From: an uncultured Clostridia bacterium
GTDB taxonomy: Bacteria > Bacillota > Clostridia > Christensenellales > Aristaeellaceae
DNA: 44,842 nt
Direction of reading: 5' to 3'
NCBI GenBank assembly: GCA_934667105.1
Contig: CAKULG010000021.1
Span: 1-44,842 of the forward strand
The notes beneath the pieces are model-generated. The model worked only from the letters and a program-made list of their open reading frames with translations, did no database searches and was not told the DNA's origin. Below are positions 7,321-14,287 of this stretch, in pieces. The position numbers and the translations under genes are program-made. How positions within the stretch are numbered: the stretch's first letter is position 1; every line of letters starts with the position of its first letter.

Positions 7321-7440
7321 TTTTTCATTCCCCCCTTATTTTTCCTTTTTCATTTCATATTTTACCTTTATTGGAATTAAAAGTCAACCTCATAGCCGTC
7401 TTTTTCATCGTATTTGTGCCGCCGCTGGGAAAAAGCGGCT
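7318..7440 (-). repeat. Duplicated promoter segment, copy 2, with remnant gene tail
   Basis: This is the partner of 6741-6858. In the frame matching the small exoprotein, its distal part reads KKPLFPSGGTNTMKK and has lost the stop position used in copy 1 (EKPLFPAAQMQ-stop). It is therefore a broken remnant of the 3' end of a second, deleted gene copy. Confidence 0.75.
7359..7387 (-). promoter_or_regulatory. Promoter of the small exoprotein gene
   Basis: Minus strand: -35 TTGACT (7382-7387), 17-bp spacer, -10 TAAAAT (7359-7364), a near-consensus sigma-A promoter 38 bp from the start codon. Confidence 0.8.
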
Positions 7441-7485
7441 TTTTCGTCAATGCGTTCTTCAAATTTTGTACGCCGTCAGAAATAA

Positions 7486-7548
7486 AAAAAGCCCCTCCGT
7501 GAAAACGGCGTGGAGCCGCCGTTTATCCCAGAGGAGGCCTCGTTCTCC
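7486..7548 (-). terminator. Intrinsic terminator of the AI-2E family gene
   Basis: Minus strand: outer stem GCCTCC/GGAGGGGC and inner stem AAACGGCG/CGCCGTTT are followed by TTTTTTT. It lies 45-105 bp after the stop at 7593. Confidence 0.75.
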
Positions 7549-7592
7549 AAAGTATATTACATTTCCCGTCAGGTATGGCTCGCTTTCACGGA

Positions 7593-8756
7593 CTACTTTT
7601 CCGCTTCGGCGCGGACCCTTTGCTCCCGCTTATCCACTGCTTCCCTCACCAGCTGATACGCCGTGGCCATCAGGGGCACCCCCAGCAGCATGCCGCCCAC
7701 GCCCCCCAGGCCGCCGCCGATGACCACCGCCACGATCACCCACAGCCCCGGCAGCCCGATGGAGGAGCCCACCAGCCGGGGATAGATCACATTGCCCGCA
7801 ATCTGCTGCAAAATCACGATGAACACCAGAAACCAGAAGGCCTGAACAGGGCTGACCGTGAATACCAGAAACGCCCCCGTAATCGCCCCCACATAGCCGC
7901 CGATGATGGGCACCAGCGCCGTCGCGCCGCTGAGCGCCCCCACGATCACCGCGTAGGGCATGCGGAAAATCAGCATGCCCAGGGCGGTCAGCACGCCCAG
8001 GATCACCGCGTCCAGCGTCTGGCCGATGATAAAGCCCGAAAAGGCCCGGTGCGCCGCCGCCAGCACATGATTCACCCGGGCCAGCCAGCCCGCCTTCAGC
8101 GCCGCCGCCGTCACCCGGGCGTACTGCGCCTTCAGCCGCGCCTTTCCCGCCAGCAGGAACACCGCGAAAATCAGCGACATAAAGAAGCTGGCCACGCTGC
8201 CCGTCACCGCCCCGATCACCGATACGGTGGAGCTTAAAATGCCCCCCAGGCCGCTCATGGCGTAGGCAGCGATGCGGGCCTGAATGCTTTCCCAATCGAA
8301 TTGGAATTTTTCTATTTCCTCCGCCAGGGCGGGAAATTCGCCCGAGCGCTCCAGCGCCCAGCGCTTCATTTCGTCAATATAGAAGGGCAGCTCCCGGGCC
8401 ACCACGGCGAATGCGTCCCCCAGACCGGGAATGACCATCCAGATCACCAGCGCCAGGAAGGAAAAAACCAGCGCCGCCGCCAGCAGAATGCACGCGGGCC
8501 GCCGCACTCGCTGCCAGAAGGGGCGCTTCGTGCGGGCGAAAAGCAGCCCGTCTAAATATTTCACCACAATTTCCAGCACATAGGCCATGGCCGCCCCCAG
8601 CGCCAGCGGCTGAGCGATCTGCCACAAAAAGGCCACGCCCCGGCACAGGCCCTGAAAATGAATCACGCCCAGCGCCAGCAGCGCCGCCAGCAGCATCAGC
8701 CGCACCGCCCGCCGCTCGCCAAACCAGCTTTCCTTCTTTTCCCCGGGCTTTTCCAT
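7593..8756 (-). CDS. AI-2E family transporter (UPF0118/PerM type)
   Basis: A 387-residue polytopic membrane protein. Two hydrophobic segments near the N-terminus (about 17-35, 40-58) are followed by a third with FLALVIWMVIPGL. A central amphipathic soluble region comes next (ELPFYIDEMKRWALERS). The C-terminal cluster of membrane helices includes the family segment FIIGQTLDAVILGVLTALGM and later PVQAFWFLVFIVILQQIAGN with VIYPRLVGSSIGLPGLWVI. Members export small molecules or ions; the AI-2 role of E. coli TqsA should not be assumed. The ATG at 8756 follows AAAGGAGG. The gene is monocistronic with its own promoter and terminator and is divergent from the spoIIIA operon. Confidence 0.9.
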   Translation of the reverse strand: MEKPGEKKESWFGERRAVRLMLLAALLALGVIHFQGLCRGVAFLWQIAQPLALGAAMAYVLEIVVKYLDGLLFARTKRPFWQRVRRPACILLAAALVFSFLALVIWMVIPGLGDAFAVVARELPFYIDEMKRWALERSGEFPALAEEIEKFQFDWESIQARIAAYAMSGLGGILSSTVSVIGAVTGSVASFFMSLIFAVFLLAGKARLKAQYARVTAAALKAGWLARVNHVLAAAHRAFSGFIIGQTLDAVILGVLTALGMLIFRMPYAVIVGALSGATALVPIIGGYVGAITGAFLVFTVSPVQAFWFLVFIVILQQIAGNVIYPRLVGSSIGLPGLWVIVAVVIGGGLGGVGGMLLGVPLMATAYQLVREAVDKREQRVRAEAEK

Positions 8757-8786
8757 AGGCCGTCCTCCTTTTTTCTTTCGCCCCTC

Positions 8787-8815
8787 ATTATACTGGAATT
8801 CCCGGCGTTTTTCCA
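8787..8815 (-). promoter_or_regulatory. Promoter of the AI-2E family gene
   Basis: Minus strand: -35 TGGAAA (8810-8815), 17-bp spacer, -10 TATAAT (8787-8792), 31 bp before the start codon. The -10 is perfect and the -35 moderate. Confidence 0.55.
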
Positions 8816-8892
8816 TCCCCCGGGGAAAAAATCAGCGTTTTTTGCAGGAACGACGGCCGCATACCCGCGCGTTTTCTCACATAGGATGTGGC

Positions 8893-9726
8893 ATGGACTG
8901 GCATTTGATTCTGCCCGCGGAGACGGGCTGGGGCCGGGCGGATTGGGAAGCCGCCCGGGAGATTCGGCTGCGGCCCGGGCGTCCCGTCAGCTTTCTGGGG
9001 CCGAAGGGCATGGGCTGGGGAACGCACCCCCTCTCCCCGGAGGAAATTTTCCGCGCCGCCCAGGCCCTTTCGGGTCACCGGCTGGCGGCCCGGGCGGAGG
9101 AGCTGCGGGAGGGCTTCCTTGCCCTGCCCGGAGGGCACCGGCTGGGGGTGTGCGGGCGGCTGGGGCCCCAGGGCTTTGAGGAAATCAGCAGCCTGTGCGT
9201 GCGGATGGCCCATGAAATCAAGGGCGTGGGGGCCGCGCTTTTCCCCCAGGTTCAGGGCCGCAATCTGCTGATCTGCGGCGCGCCGGGGGCGGGAAAAACC
9301 ACGCTGCTGCGAGATCTGATCCGGCTCTACGGCCTGGCGGGAACGCAGGTGGGCCTAGCCGACGCCCGGGGGGAGGTGGCCGCCTGCCAGGGAGGCGCGC
9401 CGCAATTGGATGTGGGCCCCTGCTGCGATGTAATCACCGGGGGACAGCGCAGCAAAACGCTGCTGCTGCTCCTGCGGGCCATGGCCCCCCAGGTGCTGGC
9501 CACGGACGAGATCGGCGGCGCGGAGGATTTCTTGGCGCTTTCCGAGGCCCGGCGCTGCGGCGCGCTGCTGCTGGCCACGCTGCACGCGGGCAGCCTGGAG
9601 GATATAAAAAAGCGGCCCGGGCTGCGGCCGCTGCTGCAAGAGGGGCTGTTCGATCAGGCCGTGCTGCTTCCCGGCCCGGGAGAGCCGCCCATTCTGTACG
9701 GGGAGGACGCGCTATGCAATGGATAG
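8893..9726 (+). CDS. spoIIIAA: Stage III sporulation protein AA (ATPase)
   Basis: A 277-residue secretion-type ATPase, the first gene of the spoIIIA operon. Walker A is GAPGAGKTTLL (about 129-139), a Walker B-like VLATDEIGG follows, and the C-terminal part has LLLATLHAGS as in PilT/GspE-like ATPases. In sporulation it is the mother-cell energy component of the SpoIIIA-SpoIIQ channel. The ATG at 8893 has an AGGA upstream; an in-frame ATG 51 bp earlier lacks one. A CATACCC element about 20 bp upstream could be part of a sigma-E promoter but is weak. It overlaps spoIIIAB by 13 bp. Confidence 0.95.
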   Translation: MDWHLILPAETGWGRADWEAAREIRLRPGRPVSFLGPKGMGWGTHPLSPEEIFRAAQALSGHRLAARAEELREGFLALPGGHRLGVCGRLGPQGFEEISSLCVRMAHEIKGVGAALFPQVQGRNLLICGAPGAGKTTLLRDLIRLYGLAGTQVGLADARGEVAACQGGAPQLDVGPCCDVITGGQRSKTLLLLLRAMAPQVLATDEIGGAEDFLALSEARRCGALLLATLHAGSLEDIKKRPGLRPLLQEGLFDQAVLLPGPGEPPILYGEDALCNG

Positions 9727-10205
9727 GGGCTCTGCTGGCGGCGGGGGGCTGCGCGCTGCTGGGCGCGCTGTGCGCCCGGCGGCTGGACGCGCGGGAGCGC
9801 GCGATGGAATTCTGGGAAAACGCCCTGGCGCGAATGGCATCGGCGGTGGAGACCGGGGGCGCGGGGCTGCCCGAAATTCTGCGCGCGGGGGCGGACGGCG
9901 GGGAAAACACGCTGGCCCAGGCCGCCCGGCTGCTGGAAGAAAAGCCCGCCCTTTCCCAGGGGGACTGGCTTTCCGCCCTCGTCTGGGAGCCGCTGCTGAC
10001 GGAGCGGGAAACCGCCGCGCTGCGCGATGCCCTTTCCGGCCTTTTCGCCGCCACCGCCGGGCCCCAGAAAAAGGCGCTGGCCCAGGCCCAGGAAAAATGG
10101 CGCGGCTTTGCCCGGGCCGCCCGGGAGGCGGCGGATAAAAACCGGCGGCTGTATTGCAGCCTGGGCTTTCTGGGCGGCGCGGCGCTGTTTATCCTGCTTT
10201 GCTGA
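9714..10205 (+). CDS. spoIIIAB: Stage III sporulation protein AB
   Basis: A 163-residue membrane protein, similar in length to other SpoIIIAB proteins and distantly related to GspF-type platform proteins. It has an N-terminal hydrophobic segment (about 4-20: GALLAAGGCALLGALCA) and a C-terminal one (LYCSLGFLGGAALFILLC) flanking an alanine-rich helical domain (ARMASAVETGGAGLPEILRA). The start overlaps the end of spoIIIAA, with GGGGAGGA as ribosome binding site, indicating translational coupling. The identification rests on operon order and topology as much as on sequence. Confidence 0.9.
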   Translation: MQWIGALLAAGGCALLGALCARRLDARERAMEFWENALARMASAVETGGAGLPEILRAGADGGENTLAQAARLLEEKPALSQGDWLSALVWEPLLTERETAALRDALSGLFAATAGPQKKALAQAQEKWRGFARAAREAADKNRRLYCSLGFLGGAALFILLC

Positions 10206-10214
10206 GGAGAGAAA

Positions 10215-10424
10215 ATGCCCATGGAAATTCAGATCGATATTCTGCTGAAAATCGCGGGGATAGGGCTGCTGGTGGCGGTGATCTGCCAGCTGCTGGGCAA
10301 GGCGGGCCGGGAGGATATCGCCACGCTGGTCACGGTGGCGGGGCTGATTCTGGTGCTGCTGATGGTGCTGAACCTGGCGGGGCAATTGCTTTCCCAGGTG
10401 CAGGCCCTGTTTCTGCTGTCATGA
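10215..10424 (+). CDS. spoIIIAC: Stage III sporulation protein AC
   Basis: A 69-residue, two-helix membrane protein (IGLLVAVICQLLG and LVTVAGLILVLLMVLNLAGQLL) joined by the polar loop GKAGREDIAT, the typical SpoIIIAC pattern. It is a small subunit of the channel's membrane platform. GAGGAG precedes the start. Its stop overlaps the spoIIIAD start (ATGA). Confidence 0.95.
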   Translation: MPMEIQIDILLKIAGIGLLVAVICQLLGKAGREDIATLVTVAGLILVLLMVLNLAGQLLSQVQALFLLS

Positions 10425-10810
10425 GTGGGGCGCTGCGTCTGGCGGGCTTCGTCCTGGCCGCCGCCCTGTTCGCCTTCACGCTGCGGGCCGCGCACAAGGC
10501 GGCGGGGGCGGCCGTGGCCCTGGCGGCGGGGGTGATGCTGTTCTTCTTCGCGGCGACGCAGCTGGCCCCGGCGGTAGAGGCGCTGCAAAGCCTGGCCCAG
10601 CGGGCGGGAATCGGGGCGGATACGGCGGCGCTGCTGCTCAAGCTCACGGGCATGGCCTATGTGACGGAATTCGCCGTGCAGGCCTGCCGGGACGCAGGCG
10701 AGGAGGGCCTGGCGGAAAAGGCCGCCCTGTGCGGAAAAATGCTGCTCTTTGCCCAGACGCTTCCCCTGATCGTCGAAATCGGAGAATTGACGCTCTCCCT
10801 CACCCCATGA
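10421..10810 (+). CDS. spoIIIAD: Stage III sporulation protein AD
   Basis: A 129-residue polytopic membrane protein. It has three to four hydrophobic segments (LAGFVLAAALFAFTL, GAAVALAAGVMLFFFAA, and the C-terminal MLLFAQTLPLIVEIGE). The family segment LLLKLTGMAYVTEFAVQACR contains a conserved-looking Glu and Cys. The ATG at 10421 lies in the ATGA overlap with spoIIIAC. The frame stays open further upstream, but only this start gives the usual SpoIIIAD length. Confidence 0.95.
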   Translation: MSGALRLAGFVLAAALFAFTLRAAHKAAGAAVALAAGVMLFFFAATQLAPAVEALQSLAQRAGIGADTAALLLKLTGMAYVTEFAVQACRDAGEEGLAEKAALCGKMLLFAQTLPLIVEIGELTLSLTP

Positions 10811-11955
10811 AACGGCGCTGGGCGGGCGCGTTCCTGCTGTTTCTGCTGCTTTGCCTGTGCCTGCCCGCCCGGGGCGAGGGCCTGGAGGGGGCGCTTTCCG
10901 CCGCGCTGGATCAATTGCCCCTGCAAAGCCTGCAATCCGCCTACGACCAGGCCTTCCCCCAGGGGGAGGGCCTGCGGGAAACGCTGCTGCGCCTGGCCCG
11001 GGGCGAAATGGCCCTGGACGGTGAAACGCTGCTGCGGCAGATGGCCGGGGCGCTGCTGGGGGCGCTGCGCGGCAGCCTGTGGCGGCTGATCCGGCTGGCG
11101 GCTCCCGCCATTCTGTGCGGCGTGCTGGAGCAGCTGCGCTCCGCCTTTGCCAAGGCGGCGGTGGGCGAAATCGTGGGGGCTGCCTGCTTTCTGCTGCTGG
11201 CGGGGTGCATGGCCCAGGATCTGGGCGCGCACATGGCCCTGGCCAGCGCCGCCGTCAGCCGCATGGCCGATCTGATGCAGACGCTTTTCCCCCTGCTGCT
11301 GACGCTGCTGGCGGCTGTGGGGGGCACGGCGGGGGCCGCCTTTTTCCAGCCCGCCGTGGCCGCCGCCTGCGGCACCATGACGGCGCTGGTGCGCTCGCTC
11401 ACGCTGCCCCTGGCGCTCAGCGCCGCCGTGGCCGCCATTTTGCAGCATCTATCCCCCCGGGTGCGCATCGGACGGCTGGCCGCCTTTCTCAAATCGGGCG
11501 CGTCCTGGACGTTGGGGGTCAGCTTCACGGTGTTCATTTCCGTCACCGCCCTGCAATCCCTAGGCGCGGCGGCGGCGGACGGCGTATCCCTGCGCACGGC
11601 CAAATACGCGGTGGATAACCTGGTGCCGGTGGTGGGGGGCATGTTCGCCGATACCATGGATACGCTGGTAGGCGCGTCGCTGCTGATTAAAAACGCGCTG
11701 GGGCTGACGGGCCTTTTGCTGCTGCTGTTCACAGCGGGCGGGCCCATGCTGCAAACGCTAGCCGCCGTGCTGATTTACCGCGCCGCGGCCGCCCTGCTGG
11801 AGCCCGTGGCCGACAGCCGCGTGTGCGCCTGCATCCAGGATTTTTCCGATGTGCTGATGCTGTTTTTCATCATTCAGCTTTCAGTGGGAGCCATGTTTCT
11901 GCTTTTGATTGCCCAGATTCTGGCGGTGGGCAATTGGACGGTGATGCTGCGATGA
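10807..11955 (+). CDS. spoIIIAE: Stage III sporulation protein AE
   Basis: A 382-residue membrane protein, the largest membrane subunit of the SpoIIIA complex. A signal-like first helix (WAGAFLLFLLLCLCLPARG) is followed by a short extracytoplasmic region and about seven hydrophobic segments. Among them are the LMQTLFPLLLTLLAAVGGTAGA stretch and the C-terminal FSDVLMLFFIIQLSVGAMFL. The start is in an ATGA overlap with spoIIIAD. The length is close to the usual value. Confidence 0.95.
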   Translation: MKRRWAGAFLLFLLLCLCLPARGEGLEGALSAALDQLPLQSLQSAYDQAFPQGEGLRETLLRLARGEMALDGETLLRQMAGALLGALRGSLWRLIRLAAPAILCGVLEQLRSAFAKAAVGEIVGAACFLLLAGCMAQDLGAHMALASAAVSRMADLMQTLFPLLLTLLAAVGGTAGAAFFQPAVAAACGTMTALVRSLTLPLALSAAVAAILQHLSPRVRIGRLAAFLKSGASWTLGVSFTVFISVTALQSLGAAAADGVSLRTAKYAVDNLVPVVGGMFADTMDTLVGASLLIKNALGLTGLLLLLFTAGGPMLQTLAAVLIYRAAAALLEPVADSRVCACIQDFSDVLMLFFIIQLSVGAMFLLLIAQILAVGNWTVMLR

Positions 11956-12119
11956 ACGGATTCATGCAAAAAATTGTGGGCCTGTGCCTGCTGCGCATGC
12001 TGCTGGGGCTGCTGCTGCCCGAAAACGAGCTTCGGCGCTATGCCGATCTGGGGGCGGGGCTGTGCCTGACGCTGTGCATGCTCCGAGCGCTTCAGGCCTT
12101 GCTGCGGGGGTTTTTGTGA
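11952..12119 (+). CDS. spoIIIAF: Short SpoIIIAF (N-terminal membrane domain only)
   Basis: A 55-residue protein in the spoIIIAF position. It keeps the two-helix membrane part of SpoIIIAF: IVGLCLLRMLLGLLLP, the polar link ENELRRYADL, then GAGLCLTLCMLRALQALL. The cytoplasmic C-terminal domain that normally brings the family to about 200 residues is absent. It begins in an ATGA overlap with spoIIIAE and ends in a GTGA overlap with spoIIIAG, so no bases are left over that could encode a frameshifted remainder. This argues for genuine reduction rather than sequencing error. The identification is by position and hydrophobic pattern. Confidence 0.75.
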   Translation: MNGFMQKIVGLCLLRMLLGLLLPENELRRYADLGAGLCLTLCMLRALQALLRGFL

Positions 12120-12490
12120 AAGCGTTGCTGGAAAAAATCAGGGGAATCAAGGGCGGGGTCTGGGTGCTGGCGCTGTTTCTATGCGCCGGGGCGCTGCTGC
12201 TTTTGCCCAAGGCGCAGCAATCGGGCGCGGCCATGACGGCGGAGGAGCAGCGCATCAGCGCCACCCTCTCCCAGATTGCCGGGGCCGGAGAAACCCGGGT
12301 TTCGATCTATTACGCGGCGGAAAGCGGCGGCTTTTCCAGCGCCGACCGCCGGCCCGCCGGAGCGGTGGCGGTGGCCCAGGGCGCGGGCGACGTGGGCGTG
12401 CGGCTGGAGCTGCTGCGGGCGCTTCAGGCGCTGTTGGGCCTGCCCGGAGAGGCTGTGGAGGTTTTTTCCATGGAAGCCGCGCCGCAATGA
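12116..12490 (+). CDS. spoIIIAG: Stage III sporulation protein AG (short form)
   Basis: A 124-residue ring-forming channel protein. One N-terminal membrane helix (GGVWVLALFLCAGALLLLP) is followed by the extracytoplasmic RBM2-type ring domain (EQRISATLSQIAGAGETRVS, then AVAVAQGAGDVGVRLELLRA and LLGLPGEAVEVFSM). I chose the GTG at 12116 because it forms the GTGA overlap with spoIIIAF and places the membrane helix correctly; an in-frame ATG far upstream would lie inside spoIIIAF. The protein is much shorter than B. subtilis SpoIIIAG (229 residues): the linker between helix and ring and the ring insertion are reduced. Confidence 0.9.
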   Translation: MKALLEKIRGIKGGVWVLALFLCAGALLLLPKAQQSGAAMTAEEQRISATLSQIAGAGETRVSIYYAAESGGFSSADRRPAGAVAVAQGAGDVGVRLELLRALQALLGLPGEAVEVFSMEAAPQ

Positions 12491-12516
12491 GCCCTATAGA
12501 AAGAAGGAGACACCCC

Positions 12517-13002
12517 ATGAAGGACAAGCTGATGAACCTGCTTTTGCTGCTGGCCGTGGGGGCCGCCCTGGGGGTATCGCTGCTGCGTCCGGCGGATACG
12601 CCCACCGCCGCCCTGCCGCCCCTGACGGCGCTGCCCACCGCCGCCTGCACCCCCTCGCCGCCCCCGGCCCAGGCCTATCGCGCCCAGCGGCTGGCCGTCC
12701 GGGCCCAGGAGCAGGAGGGCCTGGAAAGCCTGCTGCAATCGGGCGCGCTTTCGGCGGAAAGCCGGGCGCTGGCGGAGGCGCAGGCGCTTTCCATTGCCCA
12801 GAATCAGGAAACGGAGCTGTGCGTGGAGGCGGCCCTTGCCGCCCTGGGCTATGCCGACGCGCTTTGCGCTGCCCGGGAGGAGAGCCTGAATATTTTCGTG
12901 CCTCAGACCCTGGAAGCTGCCCAGGCTCAGCTGCTGCTGGAGGTGGCCCAGGAGGCCAGCGGCCTTGCGGCGGAGCGAATCCGCATCGCCGTATTCCCTT
13001 GA
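12517..13002 (+). CDS. spoIIIAH: Stage III sporulation protein AH (SpoIIQ-binding)
   Basis: A 161-residue protein with one N-terminal membrane helix (LMNLLLLLAVGAALGVSLL), a Pro/Thr-rich linker (about 24-50) and a YscJ/FliF-like ring domain. The domain shows helix LSAESRALAEAQALSIAQNQ, then TELCVEAALAALGYADALC and the terminal EASGLAAERIRIAVF. It forms the mother-cell ring that docks with forespore SpoIIQ. The ATG at 12517 is preceded by AGAAGGAGA; another in-frame ATG at 12487 overlaps the spoIIIAG stop but has no such site. It is the last gene of the operon. Confidence 0.9.
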   Translation: MKDKLMNLLLLLAVGAALGVSLLRPADTPTAALPPLTALPTAACTPSPPPAQAYRAQRLAVRAQEQEGLESLLQSGALSAESRALAEAQALSIAQNQETELCVEAALAALGYADALCAAREESLNIFVPQTLEAAQAQLLLEVAQEASGLAAERIRIAVFP

Positions 13003-13021
13003 GGAAGGGCATGCGCGGGGA

Positions 13022-13130
13022 GCTTTCTTGGGCGGCGATTCGCCCTGCCTCCTCCCAGGAAAGCCGTATGGAAAAAGACTGTTATCAAGAAACCGGCTTG
13101 ATTTTTCGCCAGCAGCGAAGCGCGGAAAAA
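13022..13130 (-). repeat. Dispersed palindromic repeat, copy L
   Basis: GCTTTCTTGGG (13022-13032) pairs with CCCAGGAAAGC (13054-13064) around an inner GGGCG/CGCCC stem. On the minus strand the box ATACGGCTTTCCTGGGAGG is followed by CCAAGAAAGCTCCCCGCGC. Here the box itself forms one hairpin arm, a variant arrangement. It follows the spoIIIAH stop by 20 bp. Confidence 0.6.
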
Positions 13131-13174
13131 CCTCCCCTCCAAAGCGCTTTTTCTTCATAATGTATATTCGACGG

Positions 13175-13204
13175 TTGTTTAATTTGAATTTTCTGTGGTA
13201 TAAT
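13175..13204 (+). promoter_or_regulatory. Promoter of rseC-trxA
   Basis: -35 TTGTTT (13175-13180), 18-bp spacer and a perfect -10 TATAAT (13199-13204), upstream of the duplicated segment. A second identical -10 element occurs 84 bp downstream in the direct repeat, with no clear -35. Confidence 0.6.
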
Positions 13205-13306
13205 AAGGATGAGGAAAATGCCTTGGCATTTTCCGGGTCGCTGGGCTGCGGTTCATAAACCGCATAGCGACAATCATGGCGGTATAATAAGGATGAGGAA
13301 AACGCC
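13197..13306 (+). repeat. 26-bp direct repeat flanking a hairpin, upstream of rseC
   Basis: GGTATAATAAGG-ATGAGGAAAA-(T/C)GCC occurs at 13197-13222 and 13281-13306 with one mismatch. Between them, TCGCT/AGCGA and TGCGGTT/AACCGCA (13238-13270) make a two-part hairpin with loop CATA. The first copy also begins a palindrome, GGAAAATGCC/GGCATTTTCC. This is probably a local duplication in the 5' leader of rseC. Confidence 0.8.
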
Positions 13307-13328
13307 AATGAAGAAGGAGGGCGCGCCC

Positions 13329-13757
13329 ATGGTACGGACAGGGCGTGTGGTGGCCCAGGAAAACGGCCAGATCGAGGTCTGCTTTGACCGGCCGGAAGCC
13401 TGCGCCCATTGCGGCGGCTGCGGCCAGAAGCAGCGCACGCTGCTGCGCTTCCCGGGCGAGGCGGCGGTGGGCAGCCGGGTGGATGTGGAAATGCCCGAAG
13501 GCCGCCTGGCGAGCGCGGCGCTGTTGGCCTACGGCCTGCCTCTGGCGGGGCTGCTGCTGGGGCTGTGGCTGGGCAGCCTGCTTTTCCCCGGGGAAGCGCT
13601 TGCGGCCCTCTGCGCCCTGCTGCTGATGGGCGGGGGTGGATTGGCGCTGAAAGCGCTGGATCCGCATCTGCGGAAAAAGCAGGCGTTTCAGCCCCGCATT
13701 CTGGCGGTATATCAGGAAGGAGAAAGAAAAAATGGAACTGACGCTGACGAAGGATAA
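13329..13757 (+). CDS. RseC/MucC-family membrane redox protein
   Basis: A 142-residue protein of the SoxR-reducing/RseC family. The N-terminal soluble part (1-65) carries a cysteine cluster Cys25-x2-Cys28-x2-Cys31 (EACAHCGGCG). Two membrane helices follow (ALLAYGLPLAGLLLGLWLG; ALAALCALLLMGGGGLAL), then a short cytoplasmic tail. Family members are linked to electron transfer (Rnf/Rsx) or to keeping a redox-sensitive regulator reduced. The ATG at 13329 has AAGGAGG at the correct distance. Its end overlaps trxA by 26 bp, so the two are translationally coupled and probably exchange electrons (inference). Confidence 0.85.
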   Translation: MVRTGRVVAQENGQIEVCFDRPEACAHCGGCGQKQRTLLRFPGEAAVGSRVDVEMPEGRLASAALLAYGLPLAGLLLGLWLGSLLFPGEALAALCALLLMGGGGLALKALDPHLRKKQAFQPRILAVYQEGERKNGTDADEG

Positions 13758-14043
13758 TTTTGACTCGCTGGTTTTACAGGCGGATAAGCCCGTGCTGGTG
13801 GATTTCTGGGCGGTATGGTGCATGCCCTGCCGCATGATCGCCCCCGTGGTGGAGGAGCTGGCCGTGGAAACGGAGGGCCGCGCCTATGTGGGCAAAATCA
13901 ATGTGGACGAACAGATGGAACTGGCCCAGCACTACGGCGTGCGCTCCATTCCCACGCTGATTCGCTTTGAAAACGGCAAGGAAACCGCCCGGATGGAGGG
14001 CGTGCAAAGCAAGGAAACGCTGGAGCAGATGCTGCTGGGCTGA
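13732..14043 (+). CDS. trxA: Thioredoxin with WCMPC active site
   Basis: A 103-residue thioredoxin of normal length. The redox motif is W29-C30-M31-P32-C33 in VDFWAVWCMPCRM; most thioredoxins have WCGPC. The conserved cis-proline is Pro74 in SIPT, followed by LIRFENGKE. The start lies inside the end of rseC with AAGGAGAAAG upstream. The Met for Gly change at the active site alters the environment of the second Cys and may tune its redox potential for a membrane partner such as the adjoining RseC-like protein. Confidence 0.93.
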   Translation: MELTLTKDNFDSLVLQADKPVLVDFWAVWCMPCRMIAPVVEELAVETEGRAYVGKINVDEQMELAQHYGVRSIPTLIRFENGKETARMEGVQSKETLEQMLLG

Positions 14044-14066
14044 GCCTTGGAAAATGGATATAATGC

Positions 14067-14180
14067 GAGAGGGCGTTCTTGGGCAATCCAGGAACGCCCT
14101 CTCACACGCCTTCAAGAACGCCGATTAGGCAAAATCAAAAAGCGCGAAACCGGCTTTCCCGGCGGAGCTCCCCCGCATTA
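14067..14180 (-). repeat. Dispersed palindromic repeat, copy C
   Basis: A 16-bp hairpin (14067-14082 with 14088-14103, loop GCAAT, one G-T pair) is followed by the box in reverse (TTCAAGAACGCCGATTAGGC) and the AAAATCAAAAAG tract. A second end motif, CTCCCCCGCATTATTTTT, closes the unit near 14180. It lies 24 bp after the trxA stop. On the minus strand the order matches copy E closely (TTTTTGATTTTGCC before the box). Confidence 0.75.
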
Positions 14181-14194
14181 TTTTTCCTTCCCCC

Positions 14195-14222
14195 TTGTTT
14201 TTTTCCCGCGTTCCTGTATACT
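14195..14222 (+). promoter_or_regulatory. Promoter of the DUF4965 gene
   Basis: -35 TTGTTT (14195-14200), 16-bp spacer, -10 TATACT (14217-14222), about 65 bp before the start codon. Confidence 0.55.
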
Positions 14223-14287
14223 GGTGGAAAGCCGTTGCGTTTCGCGCGATTTTTCGTCATCATGAAAAAAGCAGGAGTGATTTACGC

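Noticed and set aside
11984..12490. A frameshift joining spoIIIAF and spoIIIAG
   Set aside because: spoIIIAG starts at a GTG overlapping the spoIIIAF stop and immediately encodes its own membrane helix, so no lost SpoIIIAF coding sequence is available.
13238..13270. tRNA gene upstream of rseC
   Set aside because: The stem with GGTT-CATA-AACC is not a T-arm; there is no acceptor stem, anticodon arm or CCA end.
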